Shown here: positions 1 to 10,617 of the stretch, one piece after another
How the letters are laid out: the number at the start of each line of letters is the position of its first letter
Numbering within the stretch: the first letter of the stretch is position 1
DNA from: Tulasnella sp. 424
Taxonomy: Eukaryota; Basidiomycota; Agaricomycetes; Cantharellales; Tulasnellaceae
NCBI GenBank assembly: GCA_019633425.1
Contig: WSUB01000150.1
Coordinates: 1-64,000, forward strand
Length of the DNA stretch: 64,000 nt
Direction: 5' to 3'
Notes under the pieces: model-generated
What the model saw: the letters and a program-made list of their open reading frames with translations, nothing else
Database searches by the model: none
Told to the model about the DNA's origin: nothing
Made by a program: the position numbers and the translations under genes

Positions 1-161
1 TCGTTGAGGTTTGAAGTCATCTTCTTGTCATGGAGATCCGCGAGGCGGTCGTAGCGTTTCCAAAAGTCGCTTATCTGTGCCAGCGCCGGTAAACGTGCAG
101 GTGTGAGCGGATCGTCGACTACGTGTTCTGGAGTGATTTGCTGGGTCGTTTGTCCCTCCAT
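1..161 (-). CDS. DUF6535 protein, first exon only (truncated by window edge)
   Basis: Partial gene. The reverse strand from position 161 encodes an N-terminus starting MEGQTTQQ and containing FWKRYDRLADLHDKKM. It is the same first exon as in the six intact DUF6535 genes to the right. In those copies the exon is 186 nt and ends at a GTGAGT or GTAAGT donor; here the window stops about 25 nt before it, so the membrane and C-terminal exons lie off the left edge. Start chosen at the methionine conserved in all copies. Function of DUF6535 is unknown; the family is a basidiomycete membrane protein family. Confidence 0.75.
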   Translation of the reverse strand, partial: MEGQTTQQITPEHVVDDPLTPARLPALAQISDFWKRYDRLADLHDKKMTSNLN

Positions 162-358
162 TGTTGTGCGGCTATTCCGGTTGCTGGGCGGGTGTCTGAG
201 TGGTGGGAGGAGCGGAGAATGTCATGGGAATGCCGTATGGTCCGGAAGAGTGTGTATCTCCGCCGTCAAGTCCGCCTGCCCTTCACGTATTAATTCAAAT
301 GCACTGCGACAAACGAACATCTACAGCGAAAGGAGGTGATACGTCTGTTGGGTCCTAC

Positions 359-900
359 CTAAGCGCTCGACTCGATCACGTTCTTAAGCGGAAAGGGTGA
401 AAGCCAAGGCAACGCCACGGCTTGAGTCGCCGTAACACGGGACGCGACCAATCGTCCAGCGGAAGGAGCCTTGAATTCATGCTTCCTTTCTTCACACATT
501 TTGACCGGCCTGTTGAAAGAGCAAGAGGCGATAACGGAGCCGTGTTCAGGATCCAGGACAGCTTGACGATGCACGCGTGTGGACCTGGTGAAACCAGGGA
601 GGTCAATATATATCGACCGACGGTAGCGCTCCAGGCTTACTTTCCGCTCACTCTTTGCGTTCCAAGTGCCCATAGCCTCGTCCAGTCTCCATATTGTACT
701 CCTGTCGGGGTGAGAGGGGATTAAACTCCTCTTCACGCAAAACCCTCAGAGCGGACGATGCTGGTTGGACGCACACTTTTAATTTAATTAAGACCACAAG
801 TAGCGATCCTCAGCCCATAATAGTCGTACGCAGTATCAGTCAAGAAAACATGGCGGAAGGACGTTGGTCTCTTGTGGAGTGTCCATGAGCAGTCGAGATT
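359..900 (-). pseudogene. SEH1 5'-part remnant (exons 1-3)
   Basis: Decayed copy of the 5' half of the SEH1 gene at 36191-37785. Near 784-888 the minus strand still reads TDTAYDYYGLRIATCGL (intact gene: TDAAYDYYGLRLATCGL). Near 640-720 it reads WRLDEAMGTWN. Near 430-600 it reads PEHGSVIASCSFNRPVK. Reading frame is lost between these blocks and catalytic or structural tryptophans are changed, so no product is expected. It lies upstream of the left-edge DUF6535 exon, the same relation as in the intact DUF6535-SEH1 pair at 33-38 kb. Confidence 0.75.
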
Positions 901-1884
901 GAAAGTTCCAATGACCAAAACAATAAGTAGCTTTCTATTCGAATTTGCAGCGCACCCACGTGGGTTGACTACTCCCGCTTCGATTCTCAGCGGCAAGGCC
1001 TGAAAGTCTCCCTCGGGAGGATTGCCGATACTCTCGAAACATTCGCTGGCCTTGTCCGCGGACGGCTACCACACGGACCGAATATACGTCCCGAGTTAGA
1101 CGAGGAAGGGGAGAATACATCCCGCGTGACGTCATGAATTGGGAATATCCGAACATTTGAGCGCGCACCAGTACTACTTAGCCCCGGAATGCAAAAGAAC
1201 GCCAGGTAAGGAAACATGCAATGAGTTATCAGGTACAGTCTACTATCAGTTCGGGTTCTACGGGTGTTTCGTTATAACATAAGTAGTTACACTGAATTCC
1301 CAACTCAAGTTTGCCCAATCCGCCCGTCGCTGAACCCCCCTCTTGAACAAACTTGAAGCCTCGCCAGCTGACGTCGGACATTGCCTCAGTCTCCGGTCCA
1401 CACCGGACCCTTGATAAGGCGAACGTCCAAAGTTATATCGGAGGTTCGAACGGATGGTGGGGGTGGATTGGGATCAGTGCGGAAGGGGATGGCGGTGTTG
1501 TATCGAGGAATATGGGCGTGAACCGGCGAATCAACGTCGAGGCAGCTGATGGAAGTATAATGCTAGTCCAAGACCATTCGAGCTACATCGCGAATTGCGG
1601 GAGAGACAGTGGCGATGAAGAGGACAGTTTGACGCTTCGGGTCTGCGGAAAGAGGAGATTCAATTTCGGTGGTTGAGCAGGGTATCCGCCCCTTTCGAAA
1701 CGAGCCGGAAAACAGGGGCATAAACACGTCGTCGATAAGAATTGCTTGTAAGCTTTGGAGTCACTGACTGTATTGATACTTCCAAGGATTCCAGAACACC
1801 GGGGACGTTGTCCACGGCGTCCCGTGAGCGACCTGGCGTAGCATAGACAACCTCTTATCTCATTTCGGGCCAGAGTCCTCTGCC
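901..1884. other. Spacer without recognised gene
   Basis: No gene recognised. A plus-strand reading frame of 107 codons (1353-1676) is open but has no family resemblance I can name, and no splice-linked extension was evident. Confidence 0.4.
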
Positions 1885-2140
1885 TTCAAAGTTGCCGTAG
1901 ACAGCGCATTCAGGCGTCCATCAATTGAAGAAACCAAAAAAGCGATGGTCTTGCCTGTTCCAGTTTTGGGCTTCACCAGCAAATCGGATCCGGTCGCGAG
2001 GAAGGCGATTGGAAGGCGCAGCGAGGTCGGGCTGCATGTCGAGGACAGTGGCGACGTCATGATACTTGAACGGATCTCTGATGGGAGCTGCGTAAATGTC
2101 CGGGTAAATGGCGCCTTGAATTTTGCTAAAGGACACATGA
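1885..2140 (-). pseudogene. DEAD-box RNA helicase fragment
   Basis: On the minus strand one frame gives FSKIQGAIYPDIYAAPIRDPFKY and a second frame gives ATGSDLLVKPKTGTGKTIAF. The latter matches helicase motif I (usually AKTGTGKT) of DEAD-box proteins of the MSS116 type, where motif Q sequence precedes it. The frame change between them and the absence of motifs II-VI show a broken remnant. Related remnants occur in the other spacers and at 24217-24500. Confidence 0.65.
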
Positions 2141-2694
2141 GATGAGGTCAGTTGCCTCGTCGGCTCCAGGGTCTCTTCCTCTTCGGCGGTAAGTGCTCAG
2201 CTGACAGTGGCGCACGCGCTGTAGAAGACGACGCTACTTGTGCGGTAGTCATGGCTTCTCAAAGTGCTGGTACAGCAGAAGGGGACGTGAGACAAAAGCA
2301 TACTGGCTGGAGTTGGAGACTCGCCCACAATGTGAACGCGACGCGAGCGGACACTGACGCTGATAGAGTCAACTGAGGCTGGAGTTCCTAAACGTGCGGG
2401 GAAACTCATGAGGAGTAACAGCTAAAATTCGACGGTTGAAAGCGAAGAGATGAATAGCAGAGGGGAAAGAGAACATATGGGTGGTGGTCGGTCGAAATTG
2501 AGATGGTGTTCACGACTTGGAATCTTGAACAAAATCTGATTGGTGTGCCTGGGACCACCCTGATGCCCTCCACTCGGGAGACCGCACGCCCTCACCACCA
2601 AGGTGACATATCTGCTGAGAATGTCAGAGCAACATAACGAACGTTCTATAAGCCTTGGTTATACCTTATGTTTATGTACACCTTAAGGCACTAG
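2141..2694. other. Downstream flank of DUF6535 copy A
   Basis: Contains a block (about 2200-2370) similar to 24560-24730 that is probably the 5' end of the decayed helicase. The 3' flank of the next DUF6535 gene follows, including a segment near 2528-2560 (TTGGTGTGCCTGGGA) repeated at about 17462 and 24917. No open gene. Confidence 0.5.
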
Positions 2695-4285
2695 CTACAG
2701 CAACCCATCCCCGATATAAGTAAATCTAGAACACAAGATACTAGGTTCGCGCATGTCGAAGAGCTCGTATTCCCAATCCGCACGCTTGTCGAAGTGGACA
2801 TATAAACGATTGATCCCGACGTCGGCGTTACAGGTGATGAGTGAAGAGCTCTTTCGGTCTTTCATAATGTATTCAATGAATTCGATAATCCTGTTCAAAT
2901 CGTCCGGTGTAAGGGGTTTATCATGTCGTCCAAATTCACCCCTTTGCGAGAATTCGACTTCTCTCTCCAGAGGAGCGAAGAGTCGACAGCTGGAAGCAAA
3001 TATGTTATCTTTTTCCTCGTCATCGATTGACGTGTCAGGAGCGTTCTTCCACACCCAGAGAAGTATTCTTATAATGCTGGACTTCATCGGACGGTCCTCC
3101 CAGAACCCGGTGGTGGGTATTTTGGGATTGTCCAGCATTAAGTCAGCGAGGGCCTCGATGAAGCGGTGATTTAGGAATTTCTGAGATGGTGGGGTTCCGG
3201 AAGTGGAGGACTCATCGGGATCCGGGTTCGTGTCAAGGAAAGCGCGCAACCCGAGCACTGCCTCGATGGAGAATTCGACTAATTCTAAGCGGGTTTCTCC
3301 TGGACCTGACGCTATTGTCAAGGGACCAAAATAATCCCTGATCAAATCTGCTAGACCACGTGCCGCTCGATCCCGATCGTCTGCTGGGGGCGGAGGAAGG
3401 TCCCTGAGTTTCCGCACGCACGCAGTGTACCCCTGTGCGGCACTTAGTTCTGACTGAACATTATTTTGAACCGAGGAGAGAGTTTCATAGCTCCAGTGTA
3501 TTGCACCTGCTACAACACTCGCCAACTTTTTCCTTTAAATCCAAGCTATTAGCCACACATCCAGTGCGTGATGCGGGTTCGTGGGACAACTCACTCGTTT
3601 TCTCCTATTTCTTGGAGTTCACCCAGCGAGTAGGAGTCCCAAAGCACGCTGACCTCGCGACCTATATATTCAGCAAAAATGGCCCACAGGCCTAGAAGAC
3701 CATCGGCCATGTTGTGAGTGGTGGAAGGTAAAATTAGCCGCGATAGTTTCGCCCATTGATATTCTTGAATAACCAAACCTCTAATCACAATGGTAGAAAG
3801 AAAGGAAATATGAAGAATGTATTCCTCATCTTCAGGATCACGGGCTGCAAATTTGGTGGCGGTACGCTCGAGTACTTCCAAAAAGGTTTCGCTGAAACTG
3901 CTTCCGCTGCGCACGCGCAATTCGTGCGAGTAATTTCTCTGGGCAGCATCTTCGGAGGGTTGACGATGCAGATGGCATAATGCCAATCCGAATAGCTCCG
4001 CTACTTCTTGACTCCTTGCATCAGGCTGGTCGGACCAAACATCGAGCGCCTCAGAGGCTAGGGACAAAAGCCGTTGGGAGGTTCCGGACGCCTCGAAAGC
4101 CAAAACGCACGCCTTTTCATCGAGAGTGCGTATGAACAGCGCCGTAGATAGTTGGTCACTGCGATTAGATGTTGTCTGAAGAAGCCAGCTTGCGGCTTGT
4201 GCGGTCACCATCTGACTGTTTTCCTGCTTGTTATTCGCGTCCTTCCCGGGATGTAGAGATGTTGACGTGGAGGTGGAGTCGGAGC

Positions 4286-4316
<31 letters not shown>

Positions 4317-5293
4317 GGGGTCAGGGTCGGGGCCGGAGCCTCGAAGCACATGCATGCAACGGCGAGAGGTTATTTCGAAAAATTTCGACACCTGTCTCGG
4401 CATGCCTTTGATTATCCGGAGAGCCTTTGCTGGCCGGAGCACACCCCAGAGCGAGTGGAGGGCTCTGGCAACACGTAGCAGTGCGCTCGACGCCGCCGAT
4501 TGATATGGACACAGCGGAGAGAGGGCGCCGGCGATAATGGATACGCCCGAGAGGAAAACTCCCAGGCCCGAAAATGCAATTACAATTCCTGCCACGGCGG
4601 TGTTGATGGGAAAGAGAAAGAGACCGATACCTGCGAAGAAGAGGATCACCGATAAAAGGAGTAGGTTAGGTAGAAACTTGATCACAGCTTCTAAATGCCA
4701 TTGCTCGACTCCATTGAACTTGCGCTGCCGGAACCGAGCCTGTTCCTCCAGTGGACCGGTTTGCCCAGTGCGGTCGAAGCTTTGCAGCCATTCTTTAGAC
4801 ATCATCGCCCCGACAGCCGCAAGTAGACTGCAGCTCAAACTCGCATAGAGCAAACAGTTGACGACGACGGAAGAGGAGTTTGGAGAGAAAGGTGGTGAGA
4901 GATCAGCGGACGTCAGAGTGTTGTTGTCTGCCCTCATGACAAGGAGTCGAAGGAGAGTGTTTGTCTCATCTGATGGGTTAGGAGAAAGGTCGGGCATCGT
5001 GATAGAGATGAATGTGGTGTTGATGGCAGAGAACAGAGCGGCCTGGGATCCACCGCTGGGTCAGTGACTACAGTCGTGAACAATGCTGAGCGCTAAGCCC
5101 GACTCACGAAAATGAGGAGTACATCGAGGTTCCCGTTGAGGTTTGAAGTCATCTTCTTGTCATGGATATCTGCGAGGCGGTCGTAGCGTTTCCAAAAGTC
5201 GCTTATCTGGGCCAACGGCGGTAAGCTCAATGGCGCAAACGGATCATCGACCGCTTGTCCTGGAGTGGTTTGCTGGGCCGTCTGTCCCTCCAT
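2695..5293 (-). CDS. DUF6535 multi-pass membrane protein, copy A
   Basis: Three exons: 5108-5293, 3595-5042 and 2695-3532, giving 823 aa. Introns have GTGAGT donors and CCCAG or AAAG acceptors. Exon 1 carries FWKRYDRLADIHDKKM and leads through the intron into LLIF-AALFSAINTTFISI, the first hydrophobic segment. Exon 2 holds three more (near VVNCLLYASLSCSLLAAVG, LLLLSVILFFAGIGLFLF and GIVIAFSGLGVFLSGVSI), with the MSKEWLQ and EQARFRQRKF motifs typical of DUF6535 (Pfam PF20153). An acidic Asp-Pro/Asp-Ser run follows near 4275-4340. Exon 3 is soluble and includes IRILLWVWKN. Molecular function unknown; a membrane location is inferred. Confidence 0.88.
4275..4340 (-). repeat. In-frame acidic hexanucleotide repeat in copy A
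   Basis: Plus-strand GGAGTCGGGGTC-type units repeat several times and encode an Asp-Pro/Asp-Ser run on the minus strand. Copies C and D have shorter versions, copy B a degenerate one, and copies F and G none. It lies just after the membrane core, in a likely flexible linker. Confidence 0.8.
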
Positions 5294-5639
5294 TATAGTG
5301 TAGCTATTCCGGTTGGGCTTCGGTTGCGGGAGGGTGTCTGAGTGGTGGGAGGCGCGGGGAATGCTGTGTGAACGCCGCATAGCCAGCGTTTGTTTCTCCG
5401 ACGTTAAGTCCGCCCGCCCTGCATGATTGTTCACCGGAAGGCGAAACTGGCCCGATTCGTCTCGATTTGTATCGCTAAAGGCTCAACTCGATCACGTTCT
5501 TAAGTGGAAAATGTGACATCCCAGTTCACGCCACAAAGTCGCCGCAACATGGGACGCGTGACTGTGTTTCGCTCGGCCCTCAGATATCTGTGGATGTACA
5601 CTAGAGTACTCATCCTCGCAAACGACGGTGGGCAGGGTG

Positions 5640-6110
5640 AAAGAAGTTAATGATTTTGTTTATAACTTTCTCCCATATCTTCATCTCCGTCAACGCGTCG
5701 TCTGCTTGTTCAGCAGGAAACCTGACGGCGGACCGCCAGCCCTTTCTTCCACTCGCTTGTCGAGCCCCACGTCTCCATCGTCCCAGTAGACGAGAGGATC
5801 GCTAACTCTAAATTTGAGATTGCAATGCATTAGATGCATGATCTGTCGTCGTGCCAAAACCTACCCTGTCATGGGCCGATTTCTCGGGGTCCGTCACGAG
5901 GCAAACAATAGCTGTCAACAGGCGCATCCATCACTCTATCATCATACTCTGCTACCAAAGCTGCAACCAGTTGTCCGTCTTCCCCTAGTGCCCCAACTTG
6001 CTTCGGCGGTCTCAACTTCCCGATCTAACCTCGACTTGCCGTTTCAATACAGTGATATGGTCGTCGACATGCAGTGGGCACCCAGGACACTTGAGGGGTT
6101 CGTATGGAAG
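5640..6110 (-). pseudogene. SEH1 3'-part remnant (exons 5-7)
   Basis: About 5665-5800 aligns with the last SEH1 exon (36191-36323), keeping the ACGATGGAGACGTG and CAAGCAGACGACG stretches. About 5945-6105 aligns with SEH1 exon 5, keeping the region for RPPKQVGAPGEDGQ. The frames carry stops and small indels, so it is not coding. It is immediately upstream of copy A, the position of the real SEH1 relative to copy G. Confidence 0.7.
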
Positions 6111-6310
6111 GAACGCACGCGCCGTACTAGAAGAAGACCTCAGTCATGCGGCCGTGCTAGCTGCTCGAAGCACCTGTAACACGAAAGGGGTGTGAGGAAA
6201 ACGGGTCGTGGCAGGAGTTGGAGACTCACAAGCAATGGACCGGCGGGTGAACGCGTCATGAGTGGACGCCGAGGCAGATCAAACTAACCCGGAGGCTGGA
6301 GTTCTTAACG
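6111..6310 (-). pseudogene. Probable helicase 5'-end remnant
   Basis: Similar to 10075-10255, 14051-14225 and, more distantly, 24540-24740, where it adjoins recognisable DEAD-box helicase sequence. Assignment rests on that adjacency; no motif is visible here. Confidence 0.4.
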
Positions 6311-6671
6311 TGCGCAGACGCTTATAATGATCAAAAGCTAGTCCTCATTGGATGAGAGTGAGGACAGGAACACCAGAAGGGAGGAGGAATGGGTGGTGGT
6401 CGGATGAAATTGGAATCGTGTTAAGCGCGGTTCGATTGGGACTGGAACCTCGATTTCGAACGAGACTGGCGTGCCGAGAAGAACTACCTATGACGCCCTC
6501 CGTCCGTCACTGAACCACAGACCCTCATGATCGAGACCGCCAAGGTTTTACATATTCTATTTCACCAAAGCTCGCAAGCGCAGTAGAGTCCTGGCTACAA
6601 AGACGAAGTAACACAACAGACGTTCTATGATCCTTCGCTACACACTATGTACACTACGAGACATTAAGCAG
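6311..6671. repeat. Spacer repeat downstream of copy B
   Basis: Nearly identical to 14225-14599 over more than 300 bp, including the end of both blocks (AACACAACAGACGTTCTATGAT). It is slightly less similar to 10255-10617. It is probably the 3' flank of the DUF6535 gene. No coding potential seen. Confidence 0.75.
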
Positions 6672-9211
6672 CTACTCCAACCCGTCCTCGATATAAGTAA
6701 ATCGAGAGCACAACGGGCGCTGTTCGCGCATGTCGAAGAGGTCGTATTCCCAATCTGCGCGTTTGTCGAAGTGGACGTATAAACGATTGATCCCGACGTC
6801 GGCGTTACGGGTCATGAGTGCAGAGCTCTTTCGGTCTTTCGTAGTGTCTTCGATGAATTCGATGATCCTATTCAAATCGTCGGATGTAAGAGGTTTATCA
6901 TATTCTCCGAATTCACCCCTTTGCGAAAATTCAACTTGTTTCTCCAGAGGGGCGAAGAGTCGACAGCTTGAAACAAATATGTTGTCTTTTTCCTCGTCAT
7001 CGATTGACGTGTCAGGAGTGTTCTTCCACACCCAGAGAAGTATTCTTATAATGCTGGGCTTCGATGTTCGGGTCTCCCCCCACCGGGGTATTTGGGGATT
7101 GTCCAGCATTATGTCAGCAATGGCATCGATGAAGCGATGATTTAGAAATTGAGATGGTGGATGTCCGGAAGTGTTATCGGGACCGGGGTTCGTGTCAAGG
7201 AAAGCGCAGAACCCGAGTACTGCCTCTACCGAGAGCTCGACTAATTCCGAGCGAGTTTCTCCCAGACTTGACCCCATTGTCAAGGGATCGAAATAATCCC
7301 TCATCAAACTTGCTAGCCCGAACGCCGCGGTATCTCGATCGTCTGCTGAAGGCGGAGGAAGCTCCCTGGCTTTCCGCAAACACGCAGTGTACACCTGTGC
7401 GGCACTTAGTTCTGACAGGACATTACTTTCGACCAAAGACAAATTATTATGGCTCCAACAAATTGCAAATGCTAAAGCTGTTGCCAACGTTTCTCTTTAA
7501 ATCGGAACTACATATTAGCCACACATGCAACGAGTGATGCGGATTCGTGGGACAACTCACTCCTTTTCTCCTATTTCTAGGAGTTCATCCAATGTGTAGG
7601 ACACCCGGAACGTGGACCTCCAACCTATACCTCGAGCAAAAATTGCCCACAGGCCTAGAAGAACATCGGCCATGTTGCGAATGCTGGGACGTAAAATTAA
7701 CCGCGATAGTTTCGCCCATTGATATGCTCCAATAACCGAACCTCTAATCACAATGGTAGAAAGAAAGGAAATATGAAGAATGTATTCCTCAGCTTCAGGA
7801 CCGCGGGCTGCAAATCTAGTGGCGGTACGCTCGAGTACTTCCAGGAAGGTTTCGCTGAAACTGCTTCCGCTGCGCACGCGGAATTCGTGCGAGTAGTTTA
7901 TCTGAGCAGCATCTTCGGAGGGCTGACGATGCAGATGGCATAATGCTAATCCGAAGAGCTCCGCTACGTCTTGATTTCTTGCATTAGGTTGGTTATACCA
8001 AACATCGAGCGCCTCACAGGCTAAGGATAAAAGCCGTTGGAAGGTTCCAGACTCCTCGAAAGCCAAAAAGCATGCCTTTTCATCGAGAGTGCGTATGAAC
8101 AGCGCCGTAGATAGTTGGTCACTGAGATTGGATGTTGTCTGAAGAAGCCAGCTTGCGGCTTGTGCGGTCACCATCTGATCGTTTCCCTGCTTGTAGTTCG
8201 TGTCTCTCCCGCGATGTAAAAATGTGGGCGTGGAGGTGGAGCCGGGGCCGGAGTCGGAGTCGTAGTCGGATTCGGAGCCGGAGCCTCGAAGCAAATGCAC
8301 GCACTTGCGAGAGGTTATTTCGAGACATTTCGACACCTGTCCTGGCATGCCTTTGATTATTCCCCAGAGCGAGTGGAGGGCTCTGGCAGTACGTAGCAGT
8401 GCGCTCGACGCCGCCGATTGATACGGACAAAGCGGAGAGAAGGCGCCGGCGATGATGGAGATGCCTGACAGGAAAACTCCCAGGCCCGAAAATGCAATTA
8501 CGATTCCTGCCACGGCGGTGTTGATGGGAGAGAGAAAGAGACCGATACCTGCGAAGAAGAGGATCACTGATAAAAGGAGGAGGTAAGGCAGAAACTTGAT
8601 CACGGCTTCTAAATGCCATTGCTCGACTCCATTGAACTTGAGCTGTCGGAACCGACCCTGTTCCTCCAGTGGACCGGTCTGGCCGGTTCGGTCGAAGCTT
8701 TGCAGCCATTCTTTAGACATCATCGCCCCGACAGCCGCAAGTAGACTGCAGCTCAAGCTCGCATAGAGTAAACAGTTGACCACGACGGAGGAGGAGTTTG
8801 GAGAAAACGGTGGAGAGAGATCAGCGGGAGTCAGAGTGTTGTTGTCTGCTCTCATGACAAGGAGTCGAAGGAGAGAGTTTGTCTCATTTGAGGGGTTAGG
8901 GGAAAGGTCGGGCATCGTGATAGAGATGAATGTGGTGTTGATGGCAGAGAACAGAGCGGCCTGGGACGCACCGCTGGGTCAGTGACTCCAGTCGTGAACA
9001 ATGCTGAGCGCTGAAACCGACTCACGAAAATGAGGAGTACATCGAGATTACCGTTGAGGTTAGAAGTCATTTTCTTGTCATGGATATCTGCAAGGCGGTC
9101 GTAGCGTTTCCAAAAGTCGCTTATCTGGGCTAACGGCGGCAAGCTTAATGGCGCAAAGGGATCGTCGACTGCTTGTCCTGGAGTAGTTTGCTGGGCCGTT
9201 TGTCCCTCCAT
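6672..9211 (-). CDS. DUF6535 multi-pass membrane protein, copy B
   Basis: Three exons: 9026-9211, 7561-8960 and 6672-7494, giving 802 aa. Splice positions and phases are identical to copy A (phase 0, then phase 2). Exon 1 and the four membrane segments match copy A almost residue for residue. The linker is shorter here (SESDYDSDSGPGS), and the segment between the third membrane pair and SKCLEIT lacks the RPAKALR stretch of copies A, C and D. Exon 3 contains IRILLWVWKNTPDTSIDDEEKD, and its variable patch reads PRWGETRTSKPS. Function unknown. Confidence 0.87.
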
Positions 9212-9599
9212 TATCGCGTAGCTATTCCGGTTGAGCTTCGGCTGCGGGCGGGTGACTGGTGGTGGGAGGAGCAGAGAATGCTGTGTGAACGCTGCATAGC
9301 CGGGAAGCGGTTGTTTCTCCGACGTTAAGTCCGCCCGCCCTGCATGGTTTGTTCACGGCGACGAACGAACTTCTCCAGCGGAAGGAGAAACTGGCCCAAT
9401 TTTGATCCTATACCTATAGCTAAAGGCTCAACTTGATGACGTTCTTAAGCGGAAAAGGTGACGTCCAAGTTCACGCCACAAACTCGCTGCAACGCGGGAC
9501 GCGTCGCTGTGTTTCACTTGGCTTTCAGATATATTTGTGGACGTACAGAGACCTCATCCTCACGAGCAACGGTGGACAGGGTAAATTTAAAAGAAGTAA

Positions 9600-10075
9600 A
9601 TGGCTTTGTTGATTAACTTTCTCCCATATCCTCATCTCCGTCCACGCGTCGTCTGCTTGTTCAGCATGACGGACCTCCGCTCGCTTGTCGAGCCCCGCTT
9701 GTCCATCGTCCCAGTAGACGAGAGGATCACTAGCTCTGAAGTGGAGACTTCACTGCATTAGATGCATGATGAGAGTCTGTCCTTGTGCCGAAACCTACCC
9801 TGTCATGTTCCACTGGGCTGATGATATTTTCCGTCACGAGGCAAAATAACCGCTGTCAACAGGTGCACCCCATTATTTTATCACCATACTCTGCTACCAA
9901 AGCTGCAACCCGTTGTCCGTCTTCCCCCGGTGTCCCAACTTGCTTTGGCGGTCTCAACTTCCCGATCTAAATAAAGCAACCTCGACTTACCGTTGCGATA
10001 AGGTGATAGGATCGTTGTCATGTGGGCACCCAGGACACTTGAGAAGTTCGACTGGAAGGAGCGCACGCGCCGTAC
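9600..10075 (-). pseudogene. SEH1 3'-part remnant
   Basis: Same kind of remnant as at 5640-6110. SEH1 exon 5 sequence is visible around 9895-10065 (minus-strand fragments of the CGRSYHLVATASRDG and PPKQVGAPGEDG regions), with last-exon sequence around 9625-9725, shortened by deletion. Frames are broken. Confidence 0.65.
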
Positions 10076-10254
10076 TAGGAGAAGACCTTAGTCATGCGGC
10101 CGTGCAAGCTGCTCGAAGCACTTGTAAAACCGATGGGGATGCGTGGAAAACGCGTCTTGGCAGGAGTTGGAGACTCACAAGCAATGGACCGGCGGGTGAA
10201 GTGGACACCGAGGTCGGAGGCAGATCAAGCCAACCCTGAGGCTGGAGTTTTTAA

Positions 10255-10617
10255 CGTGCGCGGACGCTTTTAATGATCAAAAGCTAGTCCTCATTGGATG
10301 AGAGTGAGGAGAGGAACACCAGAAGGGAGGAGGAATGGGTGGTGGTCGGATGAAATTGGAATCGTGTTAAGCGCGGTTCGATTGGGACTGGAACCTCGAT
10401 TTCGAACGAGACTGGCGTGCCGAGAAGAACTACCTATGACGCCCTCCCTCCGTCACTGAACCACAGACCCTTATGATCGAGACCACCAAGGTTTTACATC
10501 TGTTATTTCGGCAAAGCTCGCGAACGAAGTAGAGGCCTGACTACAAAGACGAAGTAACACAACAGAGGTTCTCTGATTCTTCGCGACACATTATGTACAC
10601 TACGAGACACTAAGCAG
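10255..10617. repeat. Spacer repeat downstream of copy C
   Basis: Homologous to 6311-6671 and 14225-14599 but with more differences in its last 120 bp. No coding potential seen. The preceding 10075-10255 is the helicase-like remnant described at 6111. Confidence 0.7.

Noticed and set aside
8119..8709. 196-codon minus-strand frame inside DUF6535 copy B
   Set aside because: Alternative frame of the membrane-core exon; its Arg-rich run is the frame-shifted reading of the acidic repeat.
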